Shown piece by piece: positions 37,639 through 45,933 of a stretch of 64,000 nucleotides of DNA. The position numbers were made by a program, and so were the translations under genes. The stretch is from positions 1 to 64,000 of the forward strand of contig SVFT01000011.1 in the NCBI GenBank assembly GCA_015056735.1, given 5' to 3'. The stretch is from Lachnospiraceae bacterium (lineage in GTDB: Bacteria > Bacillota > Clostridia > Lachnospirales > Lachnospiraceae). Under the pieces are notes generated by a model. That model searched no databases, was not told the origin of the DNA, and was given only the letters and a program-made list of their open reading frames with translations. Numbering within the stretch: position 1 is the stretch's first letter; each line of letters starts with the position of its first letter.

Positions 37639-38745
37639 TTACCCCTCAAGTTCCCGGATCACCTGAAGATGCGCATCCGGTGCGAGCATCACATCCCAGG
37701 AAAGGGTTGCCCCGTTCATACCCGCTTCTTTCAAAACCTCCAGCGATCCCCGCACGTAAGAAGCATCTGTCCGCGCGATATCCTCGCGATAATTGATCTC
37801 AATGCCCGGATACTTCTCACAGGGAAGATCCGTAAAGGCCTCAACCTGCTTTTTGAGAAAATCCCGATCGGTCCTGATCTCTTCGTATCCCTGCGCTTCT
37901 CTGACCGCTTCCCGCAGAAGGCGGTATTCGTATCCGATCCCCGCAGGTGCTTCTGTCCTTCTGTATAGCATCGGTTTGATAAAATCGACATGTGCCGAGA
38001 TCTTCTCATAATCCTGCCCGACAAAACCGCTCATAAGCGGTGCGTAAAGGTCGAGTCCGACCTGCATGTTCTGATCTTTAAAATAGTTGCAAAGATCCGT
38101 AACCGAATCCGCGATCAGCGCTCCCTTGGTTCTGAAAAAATCGCGGGCCACACTGTTTTTCCAAAGGAACCCCTCTTTCGGCCCGTATCCGTCCACATCA
38201 AAGAAGCGATCGCCGCATTTTTCATATTCCCGCCTGACATCGTCTAAAGGCAGGCCGCGCCGTCTGTATGCTTCTTCACAGGATCCGCAGCCGCAGGAAA
38301 GGACACCTTTGACACCTCCCACAAACGACTGCGTCCGGATCTTATCGAGAAAGGCCCCGTCAAATCCGCAGCCGCTAAAGTACCGCTCGTATACGTCTTT
38401 TACGTTATGCAGATTTTTCGGGGTTGAGGGACAATAGAATACAAAACTTTCGCCTTCCTGAAGTGCAAGCGATCCCACAGGCTGCCTCCAAAGATCTGTG
38501 CTCGCTGCTGCTTCCGTCAATTCACCGATTTCCGAAAAGACAGGAAGCCAAAGGAGCATATCGATCCCTTTTCCGGAAAGATACGCGCCAATTTTCTTAT
38601 ATAGATCTGCATCAGGATGCCAGCCGATGATCACCTTGGATACAGGGATCATCTCTGTCACGGCGTCAAGCCGCTGTATGATCTTATCTGCAGTATAGGT
38701 GGCGTTCTTCCAGCCGCCCGTAAAGATCTGAAGGATGTATTGCAT
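37639..38745 (-). CDS. Putative glycoside-hydrolase-like TIM-barrel protein
   Basis: A 368-residue protein without a signal peptide. Features suggest a glycosidase-type barrel: GIDMLLWLPVFSEIG, GCGFDGAFLDKIRTQSF (Asp in FDGAFLDKIR at a beta-strand end), CGCGSCEEAYRRRG, MQVGLDLYAPLMSGFVGQDY and VDFIKPMLYRR. It resembles the amylase-like or family-10-like putative hydrolases, but I cannot name the family. The cysteine group CGCGSC might bind a metal. It lies between the ROK regulator and the sugar transporter genes and may process the imported sugar inside the cell. Confidence 0.7.
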   Translation of the reverse strand: MQYILQIFTGGWKNATYTADKIIQRLDAVTEMIPVSKVIIGWHPDADLYKKIGAYLSGKGIDMLLWLPVFSEIGELTEAAASTDLWRQPVGSLALQEGESFVFYCPSTPKNLHNVKDVYERYFSGCGFDGAFLDKIRTQSFVGGVKGVLSCGCGSCEEAYRRRGLPLDDVRREYEKCGDRFFDVDGYGPKEGFLWKNSVARDFFRTKGALIADSVTDLCNYFKDQNMQVGLDLYAPLMSGFVGQDYEKISAHVDFIKPMLYRRTEAPAGIGYEYRLLREAVREAQGYEEIRTDRDFLKKQVEAFTDLPCEKYPGIEINYREDIARTDASYVRGSLEVLKEAGMNGATLSWDVMLAPDAHLQVIRELEG

Positions 38746-38755
38746 GTAAGCACCT

Positions 38756-39787
38756 CTAGCTTTCCGCGTCGCGGATCAGTCGGATATCCGAATTCATGGA
38801 GTTCATACCGATCTGTGCAAGACCGTCCATATAATATTTCCGCTCATCATCTATAAAAAGGATCTCCGGAAGCATCTCTTCCGGAAGTGCTTTCTTGCAG
38901 TTTCTGATCAGCTCCTCTTTCATTGACTCTTTCAGTCGATGCCCGCCGACTGCCAGAACCGCCGGGTTAACAAGGCAGATCATATTGATCATGATCTGCG
39001 ATACAGCAAGGATGATCTCCTTATCCGTCATGCTGCGGAGCTGCAGCTCGCCTTTTCGGATTGAAGACGATGTCTGCATGAAACCGATCTCACCCGCAAA
39101 GCTCCCCGAACCGGAAACGATGTTCCCACCGATGATCAGACCGGCACCAAGCGTATTGCCAAGGTGCAGACATGCAAATTCGCAGTCTGTTGGCATATTG
39201 GATGTGTAGTATCCGAGAGCTACGGTGTTGATATCGTTGCGAACGGAGACATTTACATGAAGCTGCTCCGTAAGATATTCTTTCAGCGCAAATCCTTCCA
39301 GGCACTTCACCTTCGGGATCGCGAAAACAACACCTTTAACGGAGACTGCACCCGGAACACCGATCGCGAGCGCGCGGATCTCCTGATGACGCTTGCAGAT
39401 ATCTGCGATCGATGAAGTAAGATCAACAACCGTCCACTCCTCTTTCCGCTCGGTAAAATCGCTCTCGATCGCTTCGCCTTCCAGATCCGTTACGGCATAT
39501 TGGAGTTCATGCTCTTCAACGACCACCGAAAGTGTATACCAGATCTTACTATTTAACGAATACAGCATCGCCTTACGGCCACCGCTTGACTTTGCCATCC
39601 CGCTTTCGATCACCACCCGCTCTTCCAGCAGTTCATTGATGATCGTATTGACCGTCGGCTGACTGATCCTTGTTGCAGTCGAAAGCTCCACGCGAGTAGC
39701 AGTCTGAAGCTTTTGCAGCGCCGACTTGATCAGGCCTTTGTTGATCTCCTTCATCATATTCGGCTGTCCGGTTAAATGTTTGCTCAT
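38756..39787 (-). CDS. ROK-family transcriptional regulator (NagC/XylR type)
   Basis: A 343-residue repressor-type protein. The ATG at 39787 has AAAGGGG eight bases upstream; an earlier TTG in frame is less likely. Residues about 12-70 form a winged helix (TATRVELSTATRISQPTVNTI). The rest is a ROK sugar-binding domain (RALAIGVPGAV, RNDINTVALGYY, LGNTLGAGLIIGG). It heads the sugar operon, and its DNA-binding target may be the palindrome in its own promoter region. The effector is presumably the imported sugar or its phosphate. Confidence 0.92.
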   Translation of the reverse strand: MSKHLTGQPNMMKEINKGLIKSALQKLQTATRVELSTATRISQPTVNTIINELLEERVVIESGMAKSSGGRKAMLYSLNSKIWYTLSVVVEEHELQYAVTDLEGEAIESDFTERKEEWTVVDLTSSIADICKRHQEIRALAIGVPGAVSVKGVVFAIPKVKCLEGFALKEYLTEQLHVNVSVRNDINTVALGYYTSNMPTDCEFACLHLGNTLGAGLIIGGNIVSGSGSFAGEIGFMQTSSSIRKGELQLRSMTDKEIILAVSQIMINMICLVNPAVLAVGGHRLKESMKEELIRNCKKALPEEMLPEILFIDDERKYYMDGLAQIGMNSMNSDIRLIRDAES

Positions 39788-39823
39788 GTGCAGTACCCCT
39801 TTGCAGGTCCTTGGTCTCAATTC

Positions 39824-39838
39824 TTTAAGTTTCTTAAA
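39824..39838. promoter_or_regulatory. Candidate ROK regulator operator
   Basis: TTTAAG and CTTAAA arms around a three-base centre form a palindrome in the leader before the ROK regulator. Upstream on the minus strand a TTGAAA, 17 bases, TACGAT promoter is plausible. Confidence 0.45.
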
Positions 39839-39905
39839 TAAGTTGATTTTATCGTATCACGTGAGAACCTGTTTTTCAACACTTTTTTAATATTTTTAAA
39901 AAAGT

Positions 39906-39943
39906 AAATAAAAAAGCAGCTCTCTGCGTCACCAGAGAGCTGC
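39906..39943 (-). terminator. Terminator of the peptide export locus
   Basis: Perfect 11-base arms GCAGCTCTCTG/CAGAGAGCTGC with a six-base loop, followed on the minus strand by TTTTTTA. It lies 25 bases after the precursor peptide stop. Confidence 0.9.
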
Positions 39944-39968
39944 CGTTTCCTCCATTACGATCACACGC

Positions 39969-40163
39969 CTAATACTTCGGTGCTCCGGGACGATTTTTTT
40001 GATACACAATATTCCCCGCCGCTGCAAGCTCAAGCTCGTCATCGGAAAGCGGCATCTGTCCTACGCCGTTTTCGAGACCATTCAGCATAGCTTTTAAGCG
40101 TTCCTTATGGTCACTTCCTTTTGAAAAGTCTGCCTTTTTTAAGATCATTTCTACATCTTTCAT
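39969..40163 (-). CDS. Precursor peptide with a double-glycine-type leader
   Basis: A 64-residue peptide. The leader contains ILKKADFSKGSDHKERL (about 7-23) and ends LSDDELELAAAG (39-50), a good match to double-glycine leaders cut by C39 peptidases. Cleavage after Gly50 would release the 14-residue core NIVYQKNRPGAPKY, which has no Cys, Ser or Thr. The gene is last in the locus, after the sigma factor gene and before a strong terminator. The ribosome binding site is weak (AGAGG twelve bases upstream), so translation may depend on another signal; the ATG at Met6 is an alternative start. No modification enzyme is encoded nearby, so the product may be unmodified. Function (bacteriocin or signal) is inferred. 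Confidence 0.8.
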   Translation of the reverse strand: MKDVEMILKKADFSKGSDHKERLKAMLNGLENGVGQMPLSDDELELAAAGNIVYQKNRPGAPKY

Positions 40164-40341
40164 AGATTTCTTTAGCCTCTTCCGTTTTCTTTGCCTGTTC
40201 TATCTGTTCTTTGAGTTCCCCGTCAGTTCCATCAATCGATTCCCCGGTATATTGAAACAGGAAGTGCTTATCTTTTCATAAGAATATACGGGATATCGAT
40301 TCAAAATACCACACACTTTAAGGAACGAGACGAAAGAAATG

Positions 40342-40890
40342 TCAGATCTTCTCCGAGCCAGCGATCCTGCGGCACTTCTCCAGGATCCTGTTGATCCTCG
40401 CTCCGACTGCTTTCTCTTTTGCGTTCACTTGCTCAGCAATCTCTTTATACGACAGTTCAAAGCCGAACCGCAACGAAAGCAGTTCACGCTCCTCCGGCTT
40501 TAAATGCTTTAAGATCACGTAAGCTTCCGAAGCCTGCTCATCGATCAGTTTTGTCAGTTCCGAATCCTCGGCGCCCGGCTCCATGCCCTGCTCCACGCAG
40601 TCATCAATAGACACCGCCTGTCTGCTGATCTGCCCGCCGATCGTTCCGTTCTTACGGAAATGATCGTAGAGTGTATTCGTTGCGATCCTGTTCAGCCACG
40701 TTGAAACGGACGCAAGCTTCGGGTCGAACCGGTCATAGGCACGAAATGCCTTGATGAAAATGTCCTGGACGATATCTTCTGTACTCTCCCGGTTCAGAAT
40801 GCGCATATACACGGCATTGTAAATACTGCCATAGTGTTCGTCATATACTTTTTCGAAGGGCTCTATCACCACTGTTCCAACTCTTCCCAT
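40342..40890 (-). CDS. ECF-type RNA polymerase sigma factor
   Basis: A 182-residue sigma factor with region 2 (TEDIVQDIFIKAFRAYDRF, then VSTWLNRIATNTLYDHFRK) and region 4 (LSLRFGFELSYKEIAEQVN, then GARINRILEKCRR) and no region 3, as in ECF factors. The linker of about 40 residues is acidic. GGAAAGGCG lies before the ATG. It begins 8 bases after the second ABC transporter gene ends and lies upstream of the precursor peptide gene. No anti-sigma factor gene is recognisable. It probably directs transcription of this locus or of the peptide gene; that is inference from position. Confidence 0.92.
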   Translation of the reverse strand: MGRVGTVVIEPFEKVYDEHYGSIYNAVYMRILNRESTEDIVQDIFIKAFRAYDRFDPKLASVSTWLNRIATNTLYDHFRKNGTIGGQISRQAVSIDDCVEQGMEPGAEDSELTKLIDEQASEAYVILKHLKPEERELLSLRFGFELSYKEIAEQVNAKEKAVGARINRILEKCRRIAGSEKI

Positions 40891-40898
40891 CGCCTTTC

Positions 40899-43103
40899 CT
40901 ATGCCCCCTGCTCCTTTGTATCATATTCCACCTGTTGCCGTCTTACAAGGTCTGCAAAGGCTCCGTTCTTTGCGATCAGCTCTTCATAAGTGCCATCCTC
41001 TACGATCTTGCCCTCATCAAGAACAACGATGCGATCACAGTTTTTGATCGTCGAAAGTCTGTGCGCGATCACAACTCTCGTACAATTCAGCCTATCGAGC
41101 GAATCGGATACCTGCTTCTGTGTGATATTATCCAGCGCACTTGTTGCCTCGTCAAACATCAGGATCTTCGGTTTGGGTGCGATGGCCCTGGCGATCATGA
41201 GCCTCTGCTTCTGGCCGCCCGAAATACCGCCGCCGCCTTCCATGATCATGGTAAACATGTTCATCGGCATCTGCCTGATATCCTCTGCGATCCCCGCCAT
41301 CTCCGCCGCTTCCCACGCATCGTCAAGCGTAAGCTCCGGCGCAGAGATCACGATATTGGAATAGATATCGCCCATAAAAAGCGATCCGTTCTGCATCACC
41401 GTACCGATCTTGCTGCGAAGTGATTTCAGATCGATCGTATTCAGATCACGCCCGTCATAATAGACGGCACCTTTCTGCGGCCTCTCAAATCCGAGCAGGA
41501 TACGCATCAATGTGCTCTTGCCGCAGCCCGTCCTGCCGGTAATGGCAATATACTGACCGGGACGGATCTTCAGGCTTAAGTTATCGAGAACGGGCGGCAT
41601 ATCTTCATTGTAACGAAATGTGATATTGCTCAATTCGATCCCGCCGGAAAGCTTTTCCACTACAGGCTTATCTTCCGAAACTTCAGGAACTGCTTCCATG
41701 ATCGGACGCACCAGATTGAGGATCGGTCCGATCTGCGATGCAGGCTCTAAAAACGGGATCAATGCGGTAAATGCCGCATTCACTGAAGCAAATGCCGCAT
41801 TAAACGCATAATACTGCGAAATATCAACACCGGATGTGATCGCCAACCCGTACAGGATCATCGTTCCGACAAGTGATATGCCGGTGATGATCGCCGGTGA
41901 CACCTTTACAAAAAGGGGCGGATCATACAGGTAGGCTGCCTGCGCGGCATAAGCGTTTGCCCATTTTGCAAAGGCTCTTCTCTCCGCTCCTGCAAGTTTG
42001 ATCTTCTGAATGCCCGAGATCAGCGCATAGGAAAGGCCGCTCTCTTTGGACGCCAGTTCCATCTGACGTCTGAGGATCCGGGCACGCATGATGACCGTCA
42101 GAACCGTCACGCCGAATTGCAGAAAAGCCACCAGAAATGCCGGAAGGGCAAGCGCAGGCGCAAAGGCCGTGATCTGCGCAATATAGATAAAGGATAAAAG
42201 GACGGTTGCAAAGCCGGAAAAGCCCATGTCGATCAGAAGCGTCACCAGGAGGTTCATGTTCTGTACACGACTTGCAAGCCCGCCCGATGAATAGTCCTTG
42301 AAGAAACTGCTCGGCAAAGTCAGAACACGCATCATGGTCGCAGACTCAACACTAAGATTCAGCTTCAGTGAGATCCGCTGCAGGAACAGTTCCTGCACCG
42401 TTCCGAACAAAAGGCTCGAAAGCGATGCACATATCATAAAAACAGCGATCGCAAGAAGCACATTCATATGTCCGATCGACACAACATCCGAAAAAAGGAT
42501 CATATTGATCCACGGGATCAAAAGCCCGACCAGAGTTGCCAGGATCGCAAATCCCAGGTATCCTGTAAGACTCTGCTTGTCGATATTCTGCAAAATATAG
42601 CGGCAAACATCCCGCATCGTAAGTGATCTTGTCGGAAACGGCTTATAGAAAGCATAGGCCTCCGACGAAAAAAGCTTCTCCGAAGATGGCGTGACACGCA
42701 TCATCTCGCCCGTATTCGGATCAAGATACTTATAGCCAAACGCATTGGCCGGGATCAGCGCAACAGGCAGTCCATCTGCTTTAAAAGTTGTCAGCATCGG
42801 ACCAGAAGCGTCCTTTCGGAAGCCTTCCTGCAAGTTGACTTCTCTGGTCATTATGCCGTATGGGCGAAGCAAAAACTCCAGCACTTCATCAATCGTTCCA
42901 AGCTGCTCCGGTACTTCCCTTACCTTCACATGATAGAATCGCAGAATCTCCCCGATCGCATCAGTCGCCTGTTCACGCTCATTATGCAGTGCTGCAGTCA
43001 GCCTTTTCCCCATAACAGCGCCAGCGATCCGAAGACACGAATCCTCGAACATTTCTATATCGCTTTTTTTACGCAGCTCCAGCTGCTCTTCAAACCAACC
43101 CAC
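40899..43103 (-). CDS. NHLM-type ABC exporter, second transporter (no peptidase)
   Basis: A 734-residue ABC transporter starting at GTG with AAGGAG upstream. Residues 1-165 are a soluble N-terminal region without the C39 cysteine motif. Residues about 180-470 form the six-helix export domain. The ATPase has Walker A GRTGCGKSTLM, signature ISGGQKQRLMIARAI and Walker B ILMFDEATSALD. The layout matches the second ABC component of NHLM peptide export systems, which is usually longer. It lies 12 bases after the peptidase transporter gene. The two presumably work as a heterodimer. Confidence 0.92.
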   Translation of the reverse strand: MGWFEEQLELRKKSDIEMFEDSCLRIAGAVMGKRLTAALHNEREQATDAIGEILRFYHVKVREVPEQLGTIDEVLEFLLRPYGIMTREVNLQEGFRKDASGPMLTTFKADGLPVALIPANAFGYKYLDPNTGEMMRVTPSSEKLFSSEAYAFYKPFPTRSLTMRDVCRYILQNIDKQSLTGYLGFAILATLVGLLIPWINMILFSDVVSIGHMNVLLAIAVFMICASLSSLLFGTVQELFLQRISLKLNLSVESATMMRVLTLPSSFFKDYSSGGLASRVQNMNLLVTLLIDMGFSGFATVLLSFIYIAQITAFAPALALPAFLVAFLQFGVTVLTVIMRARILRRQMELASKESGLSYALISGIQKIKLAGAERRAFAKWANAYAAQAAYLYDPPLFVKVSPAIITGISLVGTMILYGLAITSGVDISQYYAFNAAFASVNAAFTALIPFLEPASQIGPILNLVRPIMEAVPEVSEDKPVVEKLSGGIELSNITFRYNEDMPPVLDNLSLKIRPGQYIAITGRTGCGKSTLMRILLGFERPQKGAVYYDGRDLNTIDLKSLRSKIGTVMQNGSLFMGDIYSNIVISAPELTLDDAWEAAEMAGIAEDIRQMPMNMFTMIMEGGGGISGGQKQRLMIARAIAPKPKILMFDEATSALDNITQKQVSDSLDRLNCTRVVIAHRLSTIKNCDRIVVLDEGKIVEDGTYEELIAKNGAFADLVRRQQVEYDTKEQGA

Positions 43104-43115
43104 GAAAAGCTCCTT

Positions 43116-45314
43116 CTATTCGTTCATGACAAGCTGTGCATACATGCCGTCACGCGCCATCAGTTCCTGATGCGTTCCCCGTTCTACAACCTTACCGTTA
43201 TCCAGCACAATGATCTCATCGCAATCCCGAATGGTGGAAAGTCTGTGCGCAACCACCACGCAGGTAATGCCTCTGTCACGGATCGAGCGCACAACGTCAT
43301 ACTCCGTCTTTGCATCCAGTGCACTGGTCGCCTCATCCATGATAATGATCGTCGGGTCCTGTGCAAGGACTCTCGCGATCTCCAGTCGTTGCCGCTGACC
43401 GCCGGACAGATCCCGTCCTCCGTCCTGCAGTTTATACTGATAGCCACCGCTGCGCTGCATGATATCTTCATGAAGCTGTGCATCTCTGGCAGCAAGGATC
43501 ACCTCAAAATCTTCGATGGAATTGTCCCACATCCTGATGTTATTGGCGATCGTATCTTCAAACAGAATGATATCCTGGTCTACAACCGAAAGTGACCCCG
43601 TAAAGACACTTCGGTCGATCTCATCAACGCTCTTTCCGTCAAACAGAACTTCACCAGACCAGGGCCTGTATAAGCCGGAGATCAGTCTGCCCAGCGTGGA
43701 TTTGCCGCATCCGGAACTGCCGACGAAAGCTACGCTTTTCCCGGGCGATAACGTCAGGGAAAAATCTTCGATAAGCGGAGGCTCCAGCCTGGAATAACCG
43801 AATGTCACATGTTGAAGTGTCAAAGCTCCGGATAGCTTTCCTGCGGCCTGCTCCTTTTCACCGCTTTTCGAATCGTTTCCGGCAAAAAGAGGATCCTCAT
43901 CATATTCCATCACATCATCGATCCGCTCCATCTGAGCGCGCATCTCCTGCAGGCTCTGCCCAGCCGTAATAAAGGACTGTGCCGGCAGAAAGAACTGCAT
44001 CATGAATCCCTGAAAAGCCAGTACCATGCCGGAAGTGATCTCTCTGCGAATGATCAGATATACCCCCATCAACAAAACGATGTCATTTGCGATCGCCAAT
44101 ACAATGGCAGGGATCCTGCCAAGGCTCGCATTCAGTCTTGCAAGGCGGCAGTCCTGCGTATTAACGCTCGCCTGATAACCGGACCATTTCCTGAAGAATC
44201 CGTTTTCCGCACCACTCGATTTGATCGTCTCGATCATCTCAATACCGGAGATCGTGGTCCCATACAGTTTGGAGTCATCGCGCAGCATTACTCTTGTTAT
44301 GTTAACTCGCTTCGCACTGATATAATAAGAGACAACCAGATTGATCAAAACGGAAGAAATACCGATCAACGTCATGATCACAGAATAGCGCAGCATGACA
44401 CCCAGATAAAATATGAGCATCGCCGTATTGATGACAAGCGGTGCAAACGTATTGATCAGAAGGTTTGCGATATTCGCATTGGCCAGGCGTCTCTGCTCCA
44501 GGTCGCCTGCCATTCTTTGCGAGAAGAACTTCATCGGAAGATGAAGAACATGCCAAAAATAGGTTGCATTTCCGACTGCTGCAAACTTGCCGCTGATCCG
44601 AAGCGAATAAACTGACGTGATCCAGGCTGCCAGGATCCGGACAAGCGTCAGGATCGACAAGGCGATCAAAAAAGGTCCTACAAGTTTTTCGTTGCGGCCC
44701 CCTAGCAGATGGTCCATAAAAAAGCGTGAAAAACCGGCTGCAATGATCGCCGCGGCGGACGTGACAGCCGTGGTCACCGCGACAAAAACAGCGGCAGCCC
44801 CCGCCCCCTCCATGCGGCGCTTTGCAAAAGCGATCATACTCTTCGGATGACCGGAAGGCTGAAAACCCTCACCCGGTGCAAAGAGGATCGTAACACCTGT
44901 AAAGCCCTCATCGAACTCCGCATCCGTCAGAACAATATCACCTCTTGCCGGGTCATTTATATATACTTTGCCTTTTTTAAAGCCTTTGCATACAACAAAA
45001 TGATTAAACTCCCAGTGTACGATGCACGGGAAGGTACCTCTTTCCCGAAGGCTTTCAGGCTCAAAGCGGAAGCCGCGCGCCTCAAATCCGTGCATTCTCG
45101 CAGCCTTTGCGATATTACTTGCCTTCGATCCGTCACGCGACACCGCGCAGTCCTCGCGCACCTGCTCCAGCGGGATCCATTTATTAAAATAAGCCATGAC
45201 CATCGTCAGGCTCGCTGCACCGCATTCCAATGCTTCCATCTGCATGACAACAGGAACCTTTGCAACGCCTGACTTAATCGGTTGTTTGATCGTCTTCTCT
45301 CTGACTGTTCTCAA
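43116..45314 (-). CDS. NHLM-type ABC exporter with C39 leader peptidase
   Basis: A 732-residue transporter starting at TTG 45314 (CGGAG upstream). Residues 18-140 are a C39 cysteine peptidase with an apparently intact triad: Cys31 (ALECGAAS), His105 (FNHFVV) and Asp121 (INDPARG). Six helices occupy about 165-460. The ATPase has Walker A GSSGCGKSTLG, signature LSGGQRQRLEIARVL and Walker B IIIMDEATSALD. It should cut the precursor after its Ala-Gly leader end and export the core. It follows the short membrane-fusion protein gene by 31 bases. Confidence 0.94.
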   Translation of the reverse strand: MRTVREKTIKQPIKSGVAKVPVVMQMEALECGAASLTMVMAYFNKWIPLEQVREDCAVSRDGSKASNIAKAARMHGFEARGFRFEPESLRERGTFPCIVHWEFNHFVVCKGFKKGKVYINDPARGDIVLTDAEFDEGFTGVTILFAPGEGFQPSGHPKSMIAFAKRRMEGAGAAAVFVAVTTAVTSAAAIIAAGFSRFFMDHLLGGRNEKLVGPFLIALSILTLVRILAAWITSVYSLRISGKFAAVGNATYFWHVLHLPMKFFSQRMAGDLEQRRLANANIANLLINTFAPLVINTAMLIFYLGVMLRYSVIMTLIGISSVLINLVVSYYISAKRVNITRVMLRDDSKLYGTTISGIEMIETIKSSGAENGFFRKWSGYQASVNTQDCRLARLNASLGRIPAIVLAIANDIVLLMGVYLIIRREITSGMVLAFQGFMMQFFLPAQSFITAGQSLQEMRAQMERIDDVMEYDEDPLFAGNDSKSGEKEQAAGKLSGALTLQHVTFGYSRLEPPLIEDFSLTLSPGKSVAFVGSSGCGKSTLGRLISGLYRPWSGEVLFDGKSVDEIDRSVFTGSLSVVDQDIILFEDTIANNIRMWDNSIEDFEVILAARDAQLHEDIMQRSGGYQYKLQDGGRDLSGGQRQRLEIARVLAQDPTIIIMDEATSALDAKTEYDVVRSIRDRGITCVVVAHRLSTIRDCDEIIVLDNGKVVERGTHQELMARDGMYAQLVMNE

Positions 45315-45345
45315 CTGTGTACTCCGAACAGATCCAAACTACGGA

Positions 45346-45570
45346 TCACTGAATAATATAAGTAATGGGGGCGACCGTCTGTGTGCCGGTTTCGGTCTGT
45401 ACTTCTATTCTTCCCAAAACGCCCCAGACCAATGCGCCCACGATCAGAATGATCGTTGCAAAAAGGATCAGCCACACCGATGGCGTGGTAACCCTGATAT
45501 AATCATCAAGCTGCTCGGGAGACGATACCCGCTCGATGCTCTTTTCCCGGAAGATCAGTTTTCTCTCCAT
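45346..45570 (-). CDS. Shortened HlyD/membrane-fusion protein of the NHLM export system
   Basis: The ATG at 45570 is preceded by GGAGGGATTAT. The protein has only 74 residues: a cytoplasmic start with REKSIERVSSPEQLDDY, one membrane helix (about 32-53) and a 20-residue tail. The N-terminus matches NHLM secretion adaptor proteins, which normally exceed 400 residues. The frame stops cleanly at 45346 and the next gene starts 31 bases on, so no lost 3' part remains. It could be a minimal membrane anchor or an eroded gene. Confidence 0.8.
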   Translation of the reverse strand: MERKLIFREKSIERVSSPEQLDDYIRVTTPSVWLILFATIILIVGALVWGVLGRIEVQTETGTQTVAPITYIIQ

Positions 45571-45833
45571 ATAATCCCTCCGCCCGTAAGGCTGAAATCT
45601 CTCAGTTGTATTCCAAAACAGGATCAATATGATCCCTAGGCTCTATTTTACATGAAAGTTTACGATTTGTTTATATTTGTTTTCTATTTATTTCGTTTTT
45701 GTTTTCCTTTCTTTTTAGGAAATGGACACACTAAAGACATATTTGTTTTTTATACTCATATTATCAAAAGAGAGAACAACATCTCCTTTTGATAAGTTCT
45801 TCATAGATACTCCCCCTCATAGTATTGAACAGG
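45571..45833 (-). other. Intergenic region ahead of the peptide exporter operon
   Basis: Apart from the possible 29-codon gene, the region holds a perfect 10-base inverted repeat (TTATCAAAAG at 45761-45770, CTTTTGATAA at 45786-45795) and an A/T-rich stretch with a TGTAAAAT -10-like sequence near 45645. No convincing -35 is present, which would fit use of an alternative sigma factor. Confidence 0.5.
45715..45804 (-). CDS. Possible 29-residue small peptide upstream of the exporter genes
   Basis: An ATG at 45804 is preceded by GAGGGGGAGTATCT, a strong ribosome binding site at good spacing. The frame encodes 29 residues (MKNLSKGDVVLSFDNMSIKN, then nine more) and ends in TAA. A 10-base inverted repeat lies inside it. 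No homolog is recognised and it has no double-glycine motif. It may be a small peptide, a leader peptide controlling the exporter genes, or chance. Confidence 0.35.
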   Translation of the reverse strand: MKNLSKGDVVLSFDNMSIKNKYVFSVSIS

Positions 45834-45863
45834 AAAAAAGGAAGACTCCCATCTTCCTTTTTT
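45834..45863. terminator. Bidirectional terminator hairpin
   Basis: Perfect 12-base arms AAAAAAGGAAGA/TCTTCCTTTTTT around a six-base loop; T runs on both strands. With the next hairpin it insulates the exporter locus from tpiA. Confidence 0.85.
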
Positions 45864-45883
45864 GCTGTCCATTTTTATTGTAT

Positions 45884-45915
45884 AAAAACCCCCTCCGGAA
45901 ATTCTCCGGAGGGGG
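45884..45915 (-). terminator. tpiA terminator
   Basis: Perfect 11-base G/C-rich arms CCCCCTCCGGA/TCCGGAGGGGG with a five-base loop, followed on the minus strand by TTTTT. Confidence 0.92.
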
Positions 45916-45933
45916 TGATCATACGATCAACGA

